In this document: positions 18,155 to 28,446 of the stretch, piece after piece
How positions within the stretch are numbered: position 1 is the stretch's first letter
How the letters are laid out: each line of letters begins with the position of its first letter
NCBI RefSeq assembly: GCF_004103735.1
Contig: NZ_CP035281.1
Coordinates: 496,001-560,000 of the forward strand
Origin: Aminipila luticellarii
GTDB taxonomy: Bacteria; Bacillota; Clostridia; Peptostreptococcales; Anaerovoracaceae
DNA length: 64,000 nt
Direction: 5' to 3'
Translations under genes and position numbers: made by a program
The notes under the pieces: generated by a model
The model's input: the letters and a program-made list of their open reading frames with translations, nothing else
The model's database searches: none
Told to the model about the DNA's origin: nothing

Positions 18155-18202
18155 AAAAACAGAGAGATAAAGCGAAAAATACAAAGAAATACAGCGCGAA
18201 AG

Positions 18203-18247
18203 ACAGACCGCCGATTCCTATAGGATCCAGCGGTCTGTTGGCATTTT
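18203..18247 (+). terminator. Terminator after the carboxyltransferase gene
   Basis: ACAGACCGC (18203-18211) pairs with GCGGTCTGT (18230-18238), followed by TGGCATTTT. The tail overlaps the topB -35 box. Confidence 0.6.
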
Positions 18248-18266
18248 AGGCGGATTATGTTATACT
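18238..18266 (+). promoter_or_regulatory. Promoter placing topB transcription start at or next to the ATG
   Basis: TTGGCA (18238-18243) and TATACT (18261-18266) are 17 bp apart. Transcription would begin near 18273, while the topB ATG is at 18274, so the mRNA would be leaderless or nearly so. Confidence 0.5.
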
Positions 18267-18273
18267 TAAGGAT

Positions 18274-20433
18274 ATGAAATTAGTAATAGCAGAAAAGCCC
18301 AGCGTGGCCGCCGAAATTGCAAAAGTCATGGGTGCGGACAAGCGGGGCAACGGATTTTTTAAAGGAACTGAATATGTAGTATCCTGGTGTGTAGGACATT
18401 TGGTGGAGACTGTCATGCCGGAAGTCTATGATAAAAAGTATCAAAAGTGGCATATCATGGACCTTCCCATCATACCGCAGGAATGGAAATATCAAGTGTC
18501 TGCAGGCGTGCAGGCACAGTTTGGCGTGGTCAAAATGCTGATGGAGAGCGATGATATTGATGAAATCATATGTGCGACCGATGCGGGGCGAGAAGGAGAG
18601 CTGATATTCCGACTGGTATATAATCAGGCGGAATGCACTAAAAGTTTTAAACGGCTCTGGATCAGTTCGATGGAGACGAAAGCCATCCGAGACGGCTTTG
18701 CGAAGCTGAAAGAAGGAAGGGAATACGACAGGCTGTATCAGGCAGCTCTTTGCAGGCTTCAGGCAGATTGGCTGGTGGGCATCAACTTTTCCAGGTTGTT
18801 TGCCTGTATGGCCAACGCGCAGATCAATATCGGAAGGGTTCAGACGCCTACGGTCAATTTAATTGTGGAGAGGCAAAGAGCCATTGACCAGTTTGACTCA
18901 AAACCCTTTTATATTCTTACAGCCGCCTGCAGCCATGACGGCATGAATTTTACAGCGACCAAGCGGGTAGAAAGTAAGGAAGAAAGTGAACAGATTGTAG
19001 AAAAGTGCCATGGAAAGACTGCTCAGGTAGCGGCGATGACTCAGGCGCCGGTCAAGGAAAACCCGTCGGCCTTATACGATCTGACCACATTACAGAGGGA
19101 AGCTAACAAAATGCTGGGACTGTCCGCACAGCAGACTCTGGATGCAACTCAAAATCTATATGAGAAGAAGCTGGTGACGTATCCGAGAACGGACAGCAGA
19201 TATCTGACAGCGGATATGAAAGACAGCGCCGGGCAAATCGTAAAGAGCCTGTTAAAAGCACCTTATCTGGACAAACAGACCTCTTCCCATTACGATTTAA
19301 ACCATATCAATATAGAGCGGCTCATCAATGACAAAAAAGTAACGGATCACCATGCGATCATACCGACGATAGAAGCCTGGAGGGCATCGGATAAGCTTCC
19401 GAAAAACGAGTTTCATATCCTGCTTCTGATTGTATATAAGCTGCTGACCTCAGCCTATCTGCCTCATGAATACATAAAGACCGAATTATTCTTAAACATT
19501 GAGGGAGAAGAATTTAAGGCCACAGGCAGACAGATCACTGAAAATGGATTTAAGGAAATCACCGCTCAGTTATCCGAGCTTTTAAAGAGCAGTCCGAAAA
19601 CAGAGGAAGGAAGCAGCGGAAAAGGAAAAGGAAAAAAGCCTAAGAAAAAGACAGAAGAAAAAGCAGAAGAGATCATCCCTGCTTTGACAGAGGGGCAGAC
19701 CATTCAGCGTGCAGACGTTACTTCAAAGGAAAAGAGCACTCAGCCTCCAAAGCCTTATACGGAGGATACCCTTCTCTCCGCCATGGAAAATGCCATGAAG
19801 ACCCTTGAGGATGAAGAACTGAAAAAGGAGGTGGCAGGCGCTGGATTAGGAACTCCGGCTACTCGGGCAGGCATTATAGAACGTATCATAAAAACCGGAT
19901 TTGTAGAGCGAAAAGGGAAAAACCTTCTTCCTACTGCAAAGGCTTATGAAGTGGTGGATTTAGTGCCGGAAAAAGTAAAGAGTGCGGTCCTGACAGCAGA
20001 ATGGGAACAAAAGCTGGAGCAGATTTATAAGGGAGAAATAGAGAGCAGAGAATTTATAGACGGAATCATTGATTTTGTTGACGAAATGGTAGAAAGCTAT
20101 ACCGAAGGCTGCGTGTTTGATGAGCGTGGACGGGAAATTATCGGCAAATGTCCAAGGTGCGGTAAAAACATTTATGAAGGAAAGAAAAATTATTATTGCG
20201 AGGGCGGAAAGGAATGCGGATTTACGATTTGGAAAGAAGATAAGTTCTTCTTGAGCAAGCGAAAACCGCTGACGAGGCCTATGGTAAAAGCTTTTTTGGA
20301 AAAAGGCAGGATTAAGGCTGTCAATCTGTATTCGGAAAAGAAAGATACCACCTATTCCGCTTATATATTTATGGAAGATACCGGACAGTATGTGAATTTT
20401 AAGCTTTACTTTCCCAAGAATATGAATTTTTAA
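18274..20433 (+). CDS. topB: DNA topoisomerase III (type IA)
   Basis: 719 residues. The TOPRIM domain starts KLVIAEKPSVAAEIAKVMGA and has acidic DAGREGELIFRL. The active-site tyrosine is in VTYPRTDSRYLT. A short C-terminal zinc-ribbon-like module has CPRCGKNIY and a following CEGGKECGF. A lysine-rich linker (residues about 445-465) splits the body. It relaxes negatively supercoiled DNA and decatenates replication intermediates. The start matches the family N-terminus, although only AAGG lies before it; see the promoter entry for the possible leaderless transcript. Confidence 0.95.
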   Translation: MKLVIAEKPSVAAEIAKVMGADKRGNGFFKGTEYVVSWCVGHLVETVMPEVYDKKYQKWHIMDLPIIPQEWKYQVSAGVQAQFGVVKMLMESDDIDEIICATDAGREGELIFRLVYNQAECTKSFKRLWISSMETKAIRDGFAKLKEGREYDRLYQAALCRLQADWLVGINFSRLFACMANAQINIGRVQTPTVNLIVERQRAIDQFDSKPFYILTAACSHDGMNFTATKRVESKEESEQIVEKCHGKTAQVAAMTQAPVKENPSALYDLTTLQREANKMLGLSAQQTLDATQNLYEKKLVTYPRTDSRYLTADMKDSAGQIVKSLLKAPYLDKQTSSHYDLNHINIERLINDKKVTDHHAIIPTIEAWRASDKLPKNEFHILLLIVYKLLTSAYLPHEYIKTELFLNIEGEEFKATGRQITENGFKEITAQLSELLKSSPKTEEGSSGKGKGKKPKKKTEEKAEEIIPALTEGQTIQRADVTSKEKSTQPPKPYTEDTLLSAMENAMKTLEDEELKKEVAGAGLGTPATRAGIIERIIKTGFVERKGKNLLPTAKAYEVVDLVPEKVKSAVLTAEWEQKLEQIYKGEIESREFIDGIIDFVDEMVESYTEGCVFDERGREIIGKCPRCGKNIYEGKKNYYCEGGKECGFTIWKEDKFFLSKRKPLTRPMVKAFLEKGRIKAVNLYSEKKDTTYSAYIFMEDTGQYVNFKLYFPKNMNF

Positions 20434-20580
20434 AAAGAATGAAGAAGTATATTGTAAACGTTTTTGTTGCTTTTATGGAAAGGCTTTAGTATTATTTTAT
20501 ATAGTGATGTTTTTTTGCAATGCGGGGGAAGGGTATTTCCTGCATACAAAAAAACAGGGAGTGCAGAAGGGAAGCAGGAA

Positions 20581-22530
20581 ATGTTTGAAGAAAAATATTT
20601 AAAGCTGTTGTCGAAGGAATATCCGAATATCGAAAAGGCGTCAGCAGAAATTATAAATTTAAGGGCGATTTTAAGCCTGCCGAAGGGAACTGAATACTTT
20701 TTGAGCGATCTGCATGGAGAGCATGAAGCCTTTATTCATATGGTGAAGAGTGCTTCCGGAGTCATCCGCTCTAAGATCGATGAAATCTTTGGAAAGCGCC
20801 TGCCGGAAAAAGAACGGGATAAGCTGGCATCCCTGATTTATAATGCGGAAGCGGAGCTGGAGAGAAGAAAAAAGGAAGAAACCGATTTTAATGAATGGTG
20901 CAGAGTCACGATTTACAGGCTGATTGAGGTATGTAAATCCGTTTCTACTAAATATACCAGATCCAAGGTGAGAAAAAGGCTGCCCAAAGACAGTGCGTAC
21001 ATTATAGATGAGCTTTTACATGCGGATGACGAAGCCAACAGAGCGCATTATTACAATGAGATCATTAACTCTATCGTAGAATGCCAAGTGGCCGAGCAGT
21101 TTATTGCAGAGCTGTCCGATACGATCAGCCGGCTGGCCGTAGATCGATTACATATTATAGGAGATATTTTTGACAGGGGAGCACACCCCGATTACATTAT
21201 GGAATACCTGATGAACTTTCATGATGTGGATTTTCAGTGGGGAAACCATGATATTGTCTGGATGGGTGCTGCCACCGGAAATTGGGCGTGTATAACGAAT
21301 GTCATACGAATGAACATCAGCTATAATAATTTTGATATGCTTGAAATCGGATACGGTATCAATTTAAGACCGCTGGCAGTTTTCGCAGCAAAGGTATATG
21401 CCAATGACCCTTGTACCCACTTTGCTCCGCATATGCTGGACCGAAACACCTTTGATCCGGTGGACGAACAATTAGCGGCTAAAATGCATAAAGCCATTGC
21501 AATCATACAGCATAAGGTGGAAGGCCAGCGAATTATGTCCCATCCGGAATATAAAATGGATCACCGGCTGCTTTTGGATAAAATTGATTTTGAAAAGAAC
21601 ACCATAAAGATCAAAGGGATAGAATGGAAGCTGAGAGATACGAACTTTCCTACCATTGATCCTGAGAATCCGTATCAGCTTACAGATGAAGAGAATTTGC
21701 TGATGAATACGCTGGAAGCTTCTTTTCTGGAAAGTGAAAAATTGCAGGAGCATATTCGTTTCCTATACAGCCATGGAGCGATGTACAAATGTGTAAATGG
21801 AAATCTGCTCTATCATGGGTGCATTCCAATGACGGAAGACGGAGAATTTGAGGATGTTACCTTAAACGGTTCCACTCATAAGGGAAAAGCGTTTATGGAT
21901 TATCTGGATGATGAGGTGCGAAAAGCCTATTTTAATCCGCTGGCATCCGATGAAACGGGCATTACCGGAGACATTATGTGGTACTTATGGCTGGGAAGCA
22001 AATCTCCATTGTTCGGAAAAGATCAGATGACCACTTTTGAACGGTCGTTTATAGAGGATAAAAAATCCCATAAGGAATATACGGTGCCGTATTATAAGCT
22101 GGTAAATGACCGCACGACCTGTGAAAAAATTCTGACGGAATTTGGATTGGATCCAGCTACCGCTCATATCCTGAACGGGCATGTACCGGTCAAGATCAAG
22201 GATGGAGAAAGCCCGATCCGAGGAGGAGGCAAGCTGTTTATCATCGACGGAGGCATTTCAAAGGCCTATCAAAAGCAAACGGGGATTGCCGGGTATACCT
22301 TTATTTTCAATTCCAGATTCATGGCTCTTGCGGAGCACAAGACATACAGTCCCATGAAGGAGGATGGCAGTCAGGAATTCCACACGCCGACTATTAAAAT
22401 CGTAGAGAATATGCCGGTAAGACTGACGGTAAAGACCTCCGATATAGGGGAGGATCTGCAATTACAGGTAGAAGATCTGAAAAACCTGGTAAAGGCATAC
22501 AAGTCCGGCCTGATTAAAGAAACCAAATAA
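20581..22530 (+). CDS. fbp: Fructose-1,6-bisphosphatase class III
   Basis: 649 residues, the usual class III length. It starts at ATG 20581 (AAGGG nine bases before); the frame is open further upstream but without homology. The metallophosphatase motifs are YFLSDLHGEHEAF, IGDIFDRGAHPDYIMEYL, WGNHDIVWMGAA and NGHVPVK. It hydrolyses fructose-1,6-bisphosphate to fructose-6-phosphate in gluconeogenesis, a manganese-dependent form typical of Firmicutes. Monocistronic, with a strong shared terminator downstream. Confidence 0.96.
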   Translation: MFEEKYLKLLSKEYPNIEKASAEIINLRAILSLPKGTEYFLSDLHGEHEAFIHMVKSASGVIRSKIDEIFGKRLPEKERDKLASLIYNAEAELERRKKEETDFNEWCRVTIYRLIEVCKSVSTKYTRSKVRKRLPKDSAYIIDELLHADDEANRAHYYNEIINSIVECQVAEQFIAELSDTISRLAVDRLHIIGDIFDRGAHPDYIMEYLMNFHDVDFQWGNHDIVWMGAATGNWACITNVIRMNISYNNFDMLEIGYGINLRPLAVFAAKVYANDPCTHFAPHMLDRNTFDPVDEQLAAKMHKAIAIIQHKVEGQRIMSHPEYKMDHRLLLDKIDFEKNTIKIKGIEWKLRDTNFPTIDPENPYQLTDEENLLMNTLEASFLESEKLQEHIRFLYSHGAMYKCVNGNLLYHGCIPMTEDGEFEDVTLNGSTHKGKAFMDYLDDEVRKAYFNPLASDETGITGDIMWYLWLGSKSPLFGKDQMTTFERSFIEDKKSHKEYTVPYYKLVNDRTTCEKILTEFGLDPATAHILNGHVPVKIKDGESPIRGGGKLFIIDGGISKAYQKQTGIAGYTFIFNSRFMALAEHKTYSPMKEDGSQEFHTPTIKIVENMPVRLTVKTSDIGEDLQLQVEDLKNLVKAYKSGLIKETK

Positions 22531-22545
22531 AAAGACTTCATAATA

Positions 22546-22603
22546 AAAGGAGCGGATGGAAACGGCGGCCTGTTGAGGCTGCCTGATCCATTCGCTCCTT
22601 TTT
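22546..22603. terminator. Bidirectional terminator between fbp and metA
   Basis: A stem of about 15 bp (arms 22546-22560 and 22587-22601) is flanked by A-run and T-run and lies between converging genes. Confidence 0.8.
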
Positions 22604-22611
22604 CACCACCT

Positions 22612-23532
22612 TCACCGTACTAAGGTGGATAAATCATAAGGCGTTTCCTGATATACGTAATAGTTCAGCCAGTTTGAGAAAAGCAGGCTGGCATGACCAC
22701 GCCACCGGAAAAGGATCTCCTCTTTGGGATCATCGTTTTTAAAATAGTTGCATGGAACGCTGATGTCCAGCCCTTTATTCACATCTCTGAAATATTCGGC
22801 CGCCAGCGTATCCTTATCGTATTCCTGATGACCCAGAATAAAAATTTGACGTCCGTTATCGGTGGCCAGAATGTGTACGCCGACCTCTTCTGATTCAGCT
22901 AAAATACGGATTTGAGGGTGCATCAGCACATCTTCCTTTTTTACCATCGTATGTCTGGAGTGTGGGGCATAGAAAAGCTCGTCAAACCCTCTTACCAAGG
23001 GGGTGTAGGGTCTTGTCACCTTATGCTCAAATACGCCGAAGACCTTTCCGTCGGTAGGATACTTGGGGATACCGAAGTGATAGTACAGTGCGGCTTGAGC
23101 TCCCCAGCAAATATGCATACTGCTGTATACATTGGTTTTTGAAAATTCAAAGATCTCGCAAAGCTCTTTCCAGTAATCCACTTCTTCAAATGGAAGCGTT
23201 TCGACCGGAGCTCCCGTAATAATCATTCCGTCAAAGCGCTGATCCTTTATTTCATCCAGCGTTTTATAAAAAGAAGTCATATGCTCCTGTGAGGTATTTT
23301 TGGATTCGTGGGAATCCATGCATACCAGCGTCAACTCCACCTGTAGAGGGGAGTTGGCCAAAACTCTGGCAAGCTGGGTTTCCGTGGCGATTTTAGTGGG
23401 CATCAGATTGACAATCAATATTTTTAATGGCCGGATGTCCTGTGTTACAGCTCTGCCCTTGTGCATAATAAAGATATTTTCTTTTTGCAATGCGTCAGAG
23501 GCAGGTAATTCATTTGGTATAATTAAAGGCAT
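22612..23532 (-). CDS. metAA: Homoserine O-acetyltransferase (MetA type)
   Basis: 306 residues, full length. Catalytic Cys142 is in MHICWGAQA, with downstream His and Glu of the glutamine-amidotransferase-like triad in LGHQEYD. Residue 111 is Glu (GAPVETL); in this family Glu111 favours acetyl-CoA and Gly111 succinyl-CoA, so an acetyltransferase is predicted. It makes O-acetylhomoserine for the O-acetylhomoserine sulfhydrylase encoded upstream. The Shine-Dalgarno AAGGAGG is well placed. A hairpin lies between the two genes. Confidence 0.94.
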   Translation of the reverse strand: MPLIIPNELPASDALQKENIFIMHKGRAVTQDIRPLKILIVNLMPTKIATETQLARVLANSPLQVELTLVCMDSHESKNTSQEHMTSFYKTLDEIKDQRFDGMIITGAPVETLPFEEVDYWKELCEIFEFSKTNVYSSMHICWGAQAALYYHFGIPKYPTDGKVFGVFEHKVTRPYTPLVRGFDELFYAPHSRHTMVKKEDVLMHPQIRILAESEEVGVHILATDNGRQIFILGHQEYDKDTLAAEYFRDVNKGLDISVPCNYFKNDDPKEEILFRWRGHASLLFSNWLNYYVYQETPYDLSTLVR

Positions 23533-23557
23533 GTTGCCTCCTCCTTTTTAATATGGC

Positions 23558-23585
23558 GCCAGTTCATGCTTGTGCATGAGCTGGC
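23558..23585 (-). terminator. Hairpin between metY and metA
   Basis: Arms 23558-23569 and 23574-23585 pair at 10 of 12 positions with a four-base loop. There is no strong T-run, so it may be a stabilising or partly terminating structure. Confidence 0.4.
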
Positions 23586-23630
23586 AGATTAATATATGCC
23601 AGAGCCTTGAAGTCTCTGACCTGTCATTTT

Positions 23631-24935
23631 CTATAGTAAACGGACTGCTCTCAGTGCCTGATCGAAATCAGCCTTGATGTCTTCAATGGATTCCAGTCCT
23701 ACGGAGACTCGGATCAATTCCGGTCGGATACCTCCGGCAATCTGTTCTTCCTCTGAAAGCTGTCTGTGTGTCGTGCTGGCAGGATGCAGCACAGAGGTTC
23801 GGATGTCTCCTACATGAACGACGATACTTGTAAGCTTTAAGTTCGAAAGGAATTTTTCTCCTGCCGCTTTACCTCCCTTTACGCCAAAACATAAGACACC
23901 GCCGGCACCCTTTGGCAGATATTTTTGAGACAAATCGTAGTATTTATCTCCCTCCAGTCCCGGATAAACGACCCAATCCGTCATTTCGTGATTTTCTAAG
24001 AATTCGGCTAAAGCCAGAGCGTTTGCACAGTGGCGTTCCATTCTTAAGTGAAGTGTCTGCAGTCCTTGATGTGTTAAATAAGCGTTCATAGGTGCCATGG
24101 TGCATCCGAAATCCCGGAGCATAACGGCACGAAGCCTCGTACAAAAGGCAGCATCTTTGAACTTGTGATAGAAGGACAATCCGTGATAGCTCTCGTCCGG
24201 TTCTACCATCCCCGGAAACTTCCCCGAAGCGGACCAATCAAAGGTGCCGGATTCCACCACCACACCACCGACACAGCTGGCATGGCCGTCCGCATATTTG
24301 GTGGTCGACTGAATCACGATGTCAGCCCCGTATTCAATGGGTCTGCAAAGAGCCGGTGAGGCTAAAGTGTTATCCACAATGAAAGGAACTCCTATGGTTC
24401 TTGCCGCTTTGGAGAATTTCTCGAAGTCTAAAACGCTTAAAGCGGGATTTCCGATCGTTTCACCAAAGATGGCTTTCGTTTCAGGCCTGACAGCCTTTAG
24501 GACTTCTTCCAAAGGAATATCCTGATCAATAAAAGTGACGTCAATTCCCAATCTTTTGAGGGATACTCCCAATAAATTATGTGTACCGCCATAAATATTG
24601 GCGGCAGAGATGACGTGATCACCGGACTGACAAATATTGCAGATGGTGATAAAGCTGGCCGCCATGCCCGAAGAAGCGGCAAGACCGGCCGTTCCGCCTT
24701 CCAGAAGAGCCATCTTTTCCTCCAGCGCATTTACGGTAGGGCTTCCTAACCTCGTGTACATAAAATTGGGGCTTTCCAGATCAAATAATTCCGCAACATC
24801 CTTGGAATCATAATATCTGTAAGTGGTATTCTGCACAATGGGCAGTACTTGAGGCTGACCGCTTTCGGCTTTATATGCACCGTGGACGCACTTCGTTTCA
24901 AAAGACATATTTTTCATTTCATTCATATGACTCAT
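23631..24935 (-). CDS. metY: O-acetylhomoserine sulfhydrylase / aminocarboxypropyltransferase
   Basis: 434 residues of the Cys/Met-metabolism PLP family. The PLP lysine is in IQSTTKYADGHASCVGG. Family blocks include MYTRLGSPTVNALEEKMALLEGG and the C-terminal RVSVGLESIEDIKADFDQAL. The start at 24935 has GGAGG eight bases before it; codons further upstream lack a site. It condenses O-acetylhomoserine with sulfide to homocysteine in the cytoplasm, the substrate of the methionine synthase encoded divergently. No S-box (SAM riboswitch) was recognised upstream. Confidence 0.94.
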   Translation of the reverse strand: MSHMNEMKNMSFETKCVHGAYKAESGQPQVLPIVQNTTYRYYDSKDVAELFDLESPNFMYTRLGSPTVNALEEKMALLEGGTAGLAASSGMAASFITICNICQSGDHVISAANIYGGTHNLLGVSLKRLGIDVTFIDQDIPLEEVLKAVRPETKAIFGETIGNPALSVLDFEKFSKAARTIGVPFIVDNTLASPALCRPIEYGADIVIQSTTKYADGHASCVGGVVVESGTFDWSASGKFPGMVEPDESYHGLSFYHKFKDAAFCTRLRAVMLRDFGCTMAPMNAYLTHQGLQTLHLRMERHCANALALAEFLENHEMTDWVVYPGLEGDKYYDLSQKYLPKGAGGVLCFGVKGGKAAGEKFLSNLKLTSIVVHVGDIRTSVLHPASTTHRQLSEEEQIAGGIRPELIRVSVGLESIEDIKADFDQALRAVRLL

Positions 24936-25149
24936 ATTTTTACCTCCGATAAGTATCGCTAATAAGCGGAATTTTAATTTGTTTTTAGATGTAAGCAAAG
25001 TTTTATTCAATATAATTTGGTTTAGACACAAAAAAATAATATTTTTTTGGTATATACATACATATTTGATATGTTATACTATATTAAAAATAAAATCAAT
25101 GATTTGTGATATAATTAATTTGATAATTTATTTCCGGCAGGAAAGATGT

Positions 25150-25923
25150 GTGAAAGAGAGGACTGCACAGAGCAGAGAGATGGATCAGATGAAAATAACA
25201 ATACCCGAAGAGATAAGCCCTTCTTTTATTTATGCCTGCATGGGGTTTGGGCAGAAGGAACCGGATCCGGACAGCCTGAAACTGATACAGACCTGTTCCA
25301 GACTGGTGCTGGACACAGCCGTTCCCCACGCTGTCTGTCAGGAATTTCCCCTCCGTTTTACGGAAGACTTGGGCGAGGCTTATGTGATCCATCCAAAGAA
25401 CAAGCTGGCAGGAAGCGCCGTTGCGAAACACCTTGCCGGCTGTGAATCCTGTATCTTAATGGCAGTCACACTGGGAGTTCAGATGGACAGGCTTATTCGA
25501 AGAGCACAGGTAACGGATATGGCCAAGGCCGTAGCCCTGGATGCGTGTGCCTCATCTCTGATTGAAGATTTGTGCGACCAGCTCCAGCTTCGGATGACTG
25601 AAGCCTATCATAAGAAGGGTATGGCGCTGACCGCAAGGTTCAGTCCGGGGTATGGCGATTTGCCCTTAGAGGCTCAGGATGTGTTTTCAAATCTTTTGAA
25701 TATGGAGCGAAAAATCGGATTGACAAAGAGCAGCGAGCACCTGCTGATACCTCGTAAGTCTGTTACGGCAGTAATCGGAATCCTGCCGGAGGAAAAAGCG
25801 AGGGACAGCAGAAAAGGCGGTACGGGTAGAAAAAATGAGAAAGCCCAAACAGCTTGCGAAACTTGTGAGAGACGAGACTCTTGCCTCTTTCGGATAAACG
25901 GAGGTTATTGCGGGAGGCGGTAA
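25150..25923 (+). CDS. Stand-alone methionine synthase activation-domain protein
   Basis: 257 residues from the GTG at 25150 (AGGAAAG before it); ATG codons at 25180 and 25189 are alternatives. The C-terminal two thirds match the AdoMet-binding reactivation domain of MetH, with RFSPGYGDLPLEAQ and the KSVTAVIGI block. In E. coli this domain is part of MetH and re-methylates oxidised cob(II)alamin. Here it is separate and directly upstream of a MetH lacking it. An extra Cys-rich tail (CETCERRDSC...GGYC) could bind a metal or reductant; that is inference. Confidence 0.87.
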   Translation: MKERTAQSREMDQMKITIPEEISPSFIYACMGFGQKEPDPDSLKLIQTCSRLVLDTAVPHAVCQEFPLRFTEDLGEAYVIHPKNKLAGSAVAKHLAGCESCILMAVTLGVQMDRLIRRAQVTDMAKAVALDACASSLIEDLCDQLQLRMTEAYHKKGMALTARFSPGYGDLPLEAQDVFSNLLNMERKIGLTKSSEHLLIPRKSVTAVIGILPEEKARDSRKGGTGRKNEKAQTACETCERRDSCLFRINGGYCGRR

Positions 25924-26006
25924 AGTGTTACAATTGCAGGATGTCTGGAAGGTGTTTTGTGCAGAAAGCAGCTTTTAATAGGAAAAAGGAATGGAAGGAA
26001 AGTAAA

Positions 26007-28427
26007 TTGAGAAATATTTTTAATACAAAGGAGTATGTAATACTGGATGGAGCGATGGGTACCATGCTTCAAAACAGCGGCCTGGAATTGGGTGAACGGC
26101 CGGAGCTTCTCTCAATCACCCATCCGGAGAAAATAACAGCAGTTCATAGGATGTACGTGGAAAGCGGATCCGATGTGATCTATGCCAACACCTTTGGCGC
26201 AAATGCACATAAGCTGGCCGGATTTGGGTATACCGTGGAGGAGGTCATTACAGCCGGAATCAAAGTGGCAAGAGAAGCCTGCGGAGATACGGAGACTCTG
26301 GTGGCTCTGGACATTGGACCACTGGGCGAATTGCTGGAACCGGCGGGGACCTTATCCTTTGAAACGGCCTATGAGCTGTTTCGGGAAATGGTGGAGGCCG
26401 GAACGAAAGCCGGAGCAGATGTCATCATCTTTGAAACCATGACGGATCTGTATGAGGTAAAGGCAGGCGTTTTAGCGGCAAAGGAACATTCCCATCTGCC
26501 GGTCATGGTATCCATGACGTTTGAGAGCAACCATCGAACTTTTTCGGGATGCACAGTGGAATCCATGGCCATGACGCTGGAAGGTCTTGGAGCGGATGCC
26601 ATAGGAATCAACTGCTCCTTAGGTCCTACAGAGATATTCCCTATTGCCAGGGAACTTTGTGAGAATACCAGATTACCTGTTTTTGTAAAACCCAATGCCG
26701 GACTTCCCAATTTAAAGACCGGAGAGTATGATATTGATGCAGAACAATTTGCAGAACAGATGCTCCCTTATCATGAGCTGGGGATTTCCATGCTTGGGGG
26801 ATGCTGCGGAACGGCGCCCGGCTATATCAGACAGCTTGTTTCAAAATTCGGCGGAGTGCAGACAAAGGCATCCGAAAGAATCGCAAACTATGTGCCGGTG
26901 CTCAGAGCCTGCTCGCCGACGACAGCTTTGCGGGTGGATCATGTAGCGGTTGTAGGGGAGACCATAAATCCCATGGGTCGGAAATTCATTAAACAGGCAT
27001 ACTTGGAGGAGGATATGGACACCATTCTTGCCTGCGGGGTCGATCAGGTGGAAAGCGGAGCAGAAATTTTGGATGTGAACGCAGGACTGCCGGGCATTGA
27101 TGAAACAGAAATGCTCCGCCGCGTGGTAAAACTGCTTCAATCCGTCATAGACGCACCTCTTCTGCTGGATTCACAAAATCCGGAAGCGTTAGAGGCAGCT
27201 CTTCGGATCTACAACGGAAAACCCATGATTAATTCCACCAACGGAGATCCGGCATTAATGGAACAAATTTTTCCTCTGGCCAAAAAGTACGGTGCGGCAA
27301 TCGTAGGATTGACTCTGGATGAAGGGGGCATACCGGAAACGGCAGAAAGACGGTTCCAACTGGCAGAACGCATCGTGGAGACGGGGCTTTCCTATGGTAT
27401 TCCCAAAGAGGATCTCATCATAGACTGTCTGACTCTGGCTGCTTCTGTTCAACAAAAGGAAGCTTCTGAAACGCCAAAAGCAATCCGCATGATAAAAGAA
27501 CAGCTGGGTGTGAAGATTTTGCTCGGTGTGTCCAATATCTCCTTTGGACTTCCTCAGAGAGAGGTCATAAACCGAAATTTCTTAACACTGGCGTTGGACG
27601 CAGGTCTGGATATGCCCATTATGAATCCAAAGGATAACGGCATGAAGGAATCCATTTACGCGTATAATGTTCTGTCCGGGCATGATGAAGGGGCGAAGCA
27701 GTATATTGAGGCCTTTGCCCAAGGGGAAACCGCAGGAAAGTCTTCGGGCGGACAAAGCACTGCTCCTGTGAAGAGGGATTCAAACAGCCAAGATCAAACA
27801 GCTCAGCCGGACATATTTTATACTGTCAGGAAGGGCTTGAAAAACGAGACAAGGGCGGCGGCAGAAAACCTGCTCGAAAGCATGAAAGAAATGGACGTCA
27901 TCAACCAAAAGCTGATTCCCGCATTAGACGTGCTGGGTGCTCTCTTTGAGAAGGGCGACATCTTCCTTCCGCAGCTCATACAGGGAGCCCAGGCGGCACA
28001 AGCAGGATTTGAGGTCGTAAACAGGAGACTGGCCGCTCAGGATACCGAGACGGTGAACCGCGGGAAAATCGTGCTGGCAACAGTAAAGGGTGATATTCAC
28101 GATATCGGTAAAAACATCGTAAAGATTATTTTGCAGAACTATGGATACCAGATTATAGATCTGGGAAGAGATGTGGCGATAGATACTGTGGTAGAAGCCG
28201 TGAAAAAGCATGAGGCTAAAGTGGTGGGACTTAGTGCCCTGATGACGACGACTTTAAAAAGCATGGCAGATACCATAGAAGCTATTCGCAAGGCCGGACT
28301 GGATTGCAAGATCATGGTCGGCGGTGCGGTTCTAACGGAAGAGTATTCAAAAACCATTCAGGCGGACTATTATGCGAAAGATGCAAAACGCTCGGTGGAT
28401 ATTGCTAAAGAAGTGTTTGGAAATTAA
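26007..28427 (+). CDS. metH: B12-dependent methionine synthase lacking the activation domain
   Basis: 806 residues from TTG 26007 (AAGGAA about eight bases before). Domains in order: homocysteine methyltransferase (ILDGAMGTML; zinc cysteines in GINCSLG and GGCCGT), pterin-binding barrel (VGETINPMGR to about residue 590), a Gln/Ser-rich linker (about 600-620), the B12 cap and the cobalamin-binding domain with KGDIHDIGKN. The reactivation domain is missing and is supplied by the preceding gene. It methylates homocysteine from methyltetrahydrofolate. The upstream in-frame extension runs over the stop of the activation gene and is unlikely to be translated. Confidence 0.94.
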   Translation: MRNIFNTKEYVILDGAMGTMLQNSGLELGERPELLSITHPEKITAVHRMYVESGSDVIYANTFGANAHKLAGFGYTVEEVITAGIKVAREACGDTETLVALDIGPLGELLEPAGTLSFETAYELFREMVEAGTKAGADVIIFETMTDLYEVKAGVLAAKEHSHLPVMVSMTFESNHRTFSGCTVESMAMTLEGLGADAIGINCSLGPTEIFPIARELCENTRLPVFVKPNAGLPNLKTGEYDIDAEQFAEQMLPYHELGISMLGGCCGTAPGYIRQLVSKFGGVQTKASERIANYVPVLRACSPTTALRVDHVAVVGETINPMGRKFIKQAYLEEDMDTILACGVDQVESGAEILDVNAGLPGIDETEMLRRVVKLLQSVIDAPLLLDSQNPEALEAALRIYNGKPMINSTNGDPALMEQIFPLAKKYGAAIVGLTLDEGGIPETAERRFQLAERIVETGLSYGIPKEDLIIDCLTLAASVQQKEASETPKAIRMIKEQLGVKILLGVSNISFGLPQREVINRNFLTLALDAGLDMPIMNPKDNGMKESIYAYNVLSGHDEGAKQYIEAFAQGETAGKSSGGQSTAPVKRDSNSQDQTAQPDIFYTVRKGLKNETRAAAENLLESMKEMDVINQKLIPALDVLGALFEKGDIFLPQLIQGAQAAQAGFEVVNRRLAAQDTETVNRGKIVLATVKGDIHDIGKNIVKIILQNYGYQIIDLGRDVAIDTVVEAVKKHEAKVVGLSALMTTTLKSMADTIEAIRKAGLDCKIMVGGAVLTEEYSKTIQADYYAKDAKRSVDIAKEVFGN

Positions 28428-28446
28428 CAATTTTGAAATTTTATAT

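Noticed and set aside
24936-25150. SAM or cobalamin riboswitch before metY or metH
   Set aside because: No S-box, SAM-II or B12-box core motif was found in either orientation; only AT-rich promoter-like DNA.
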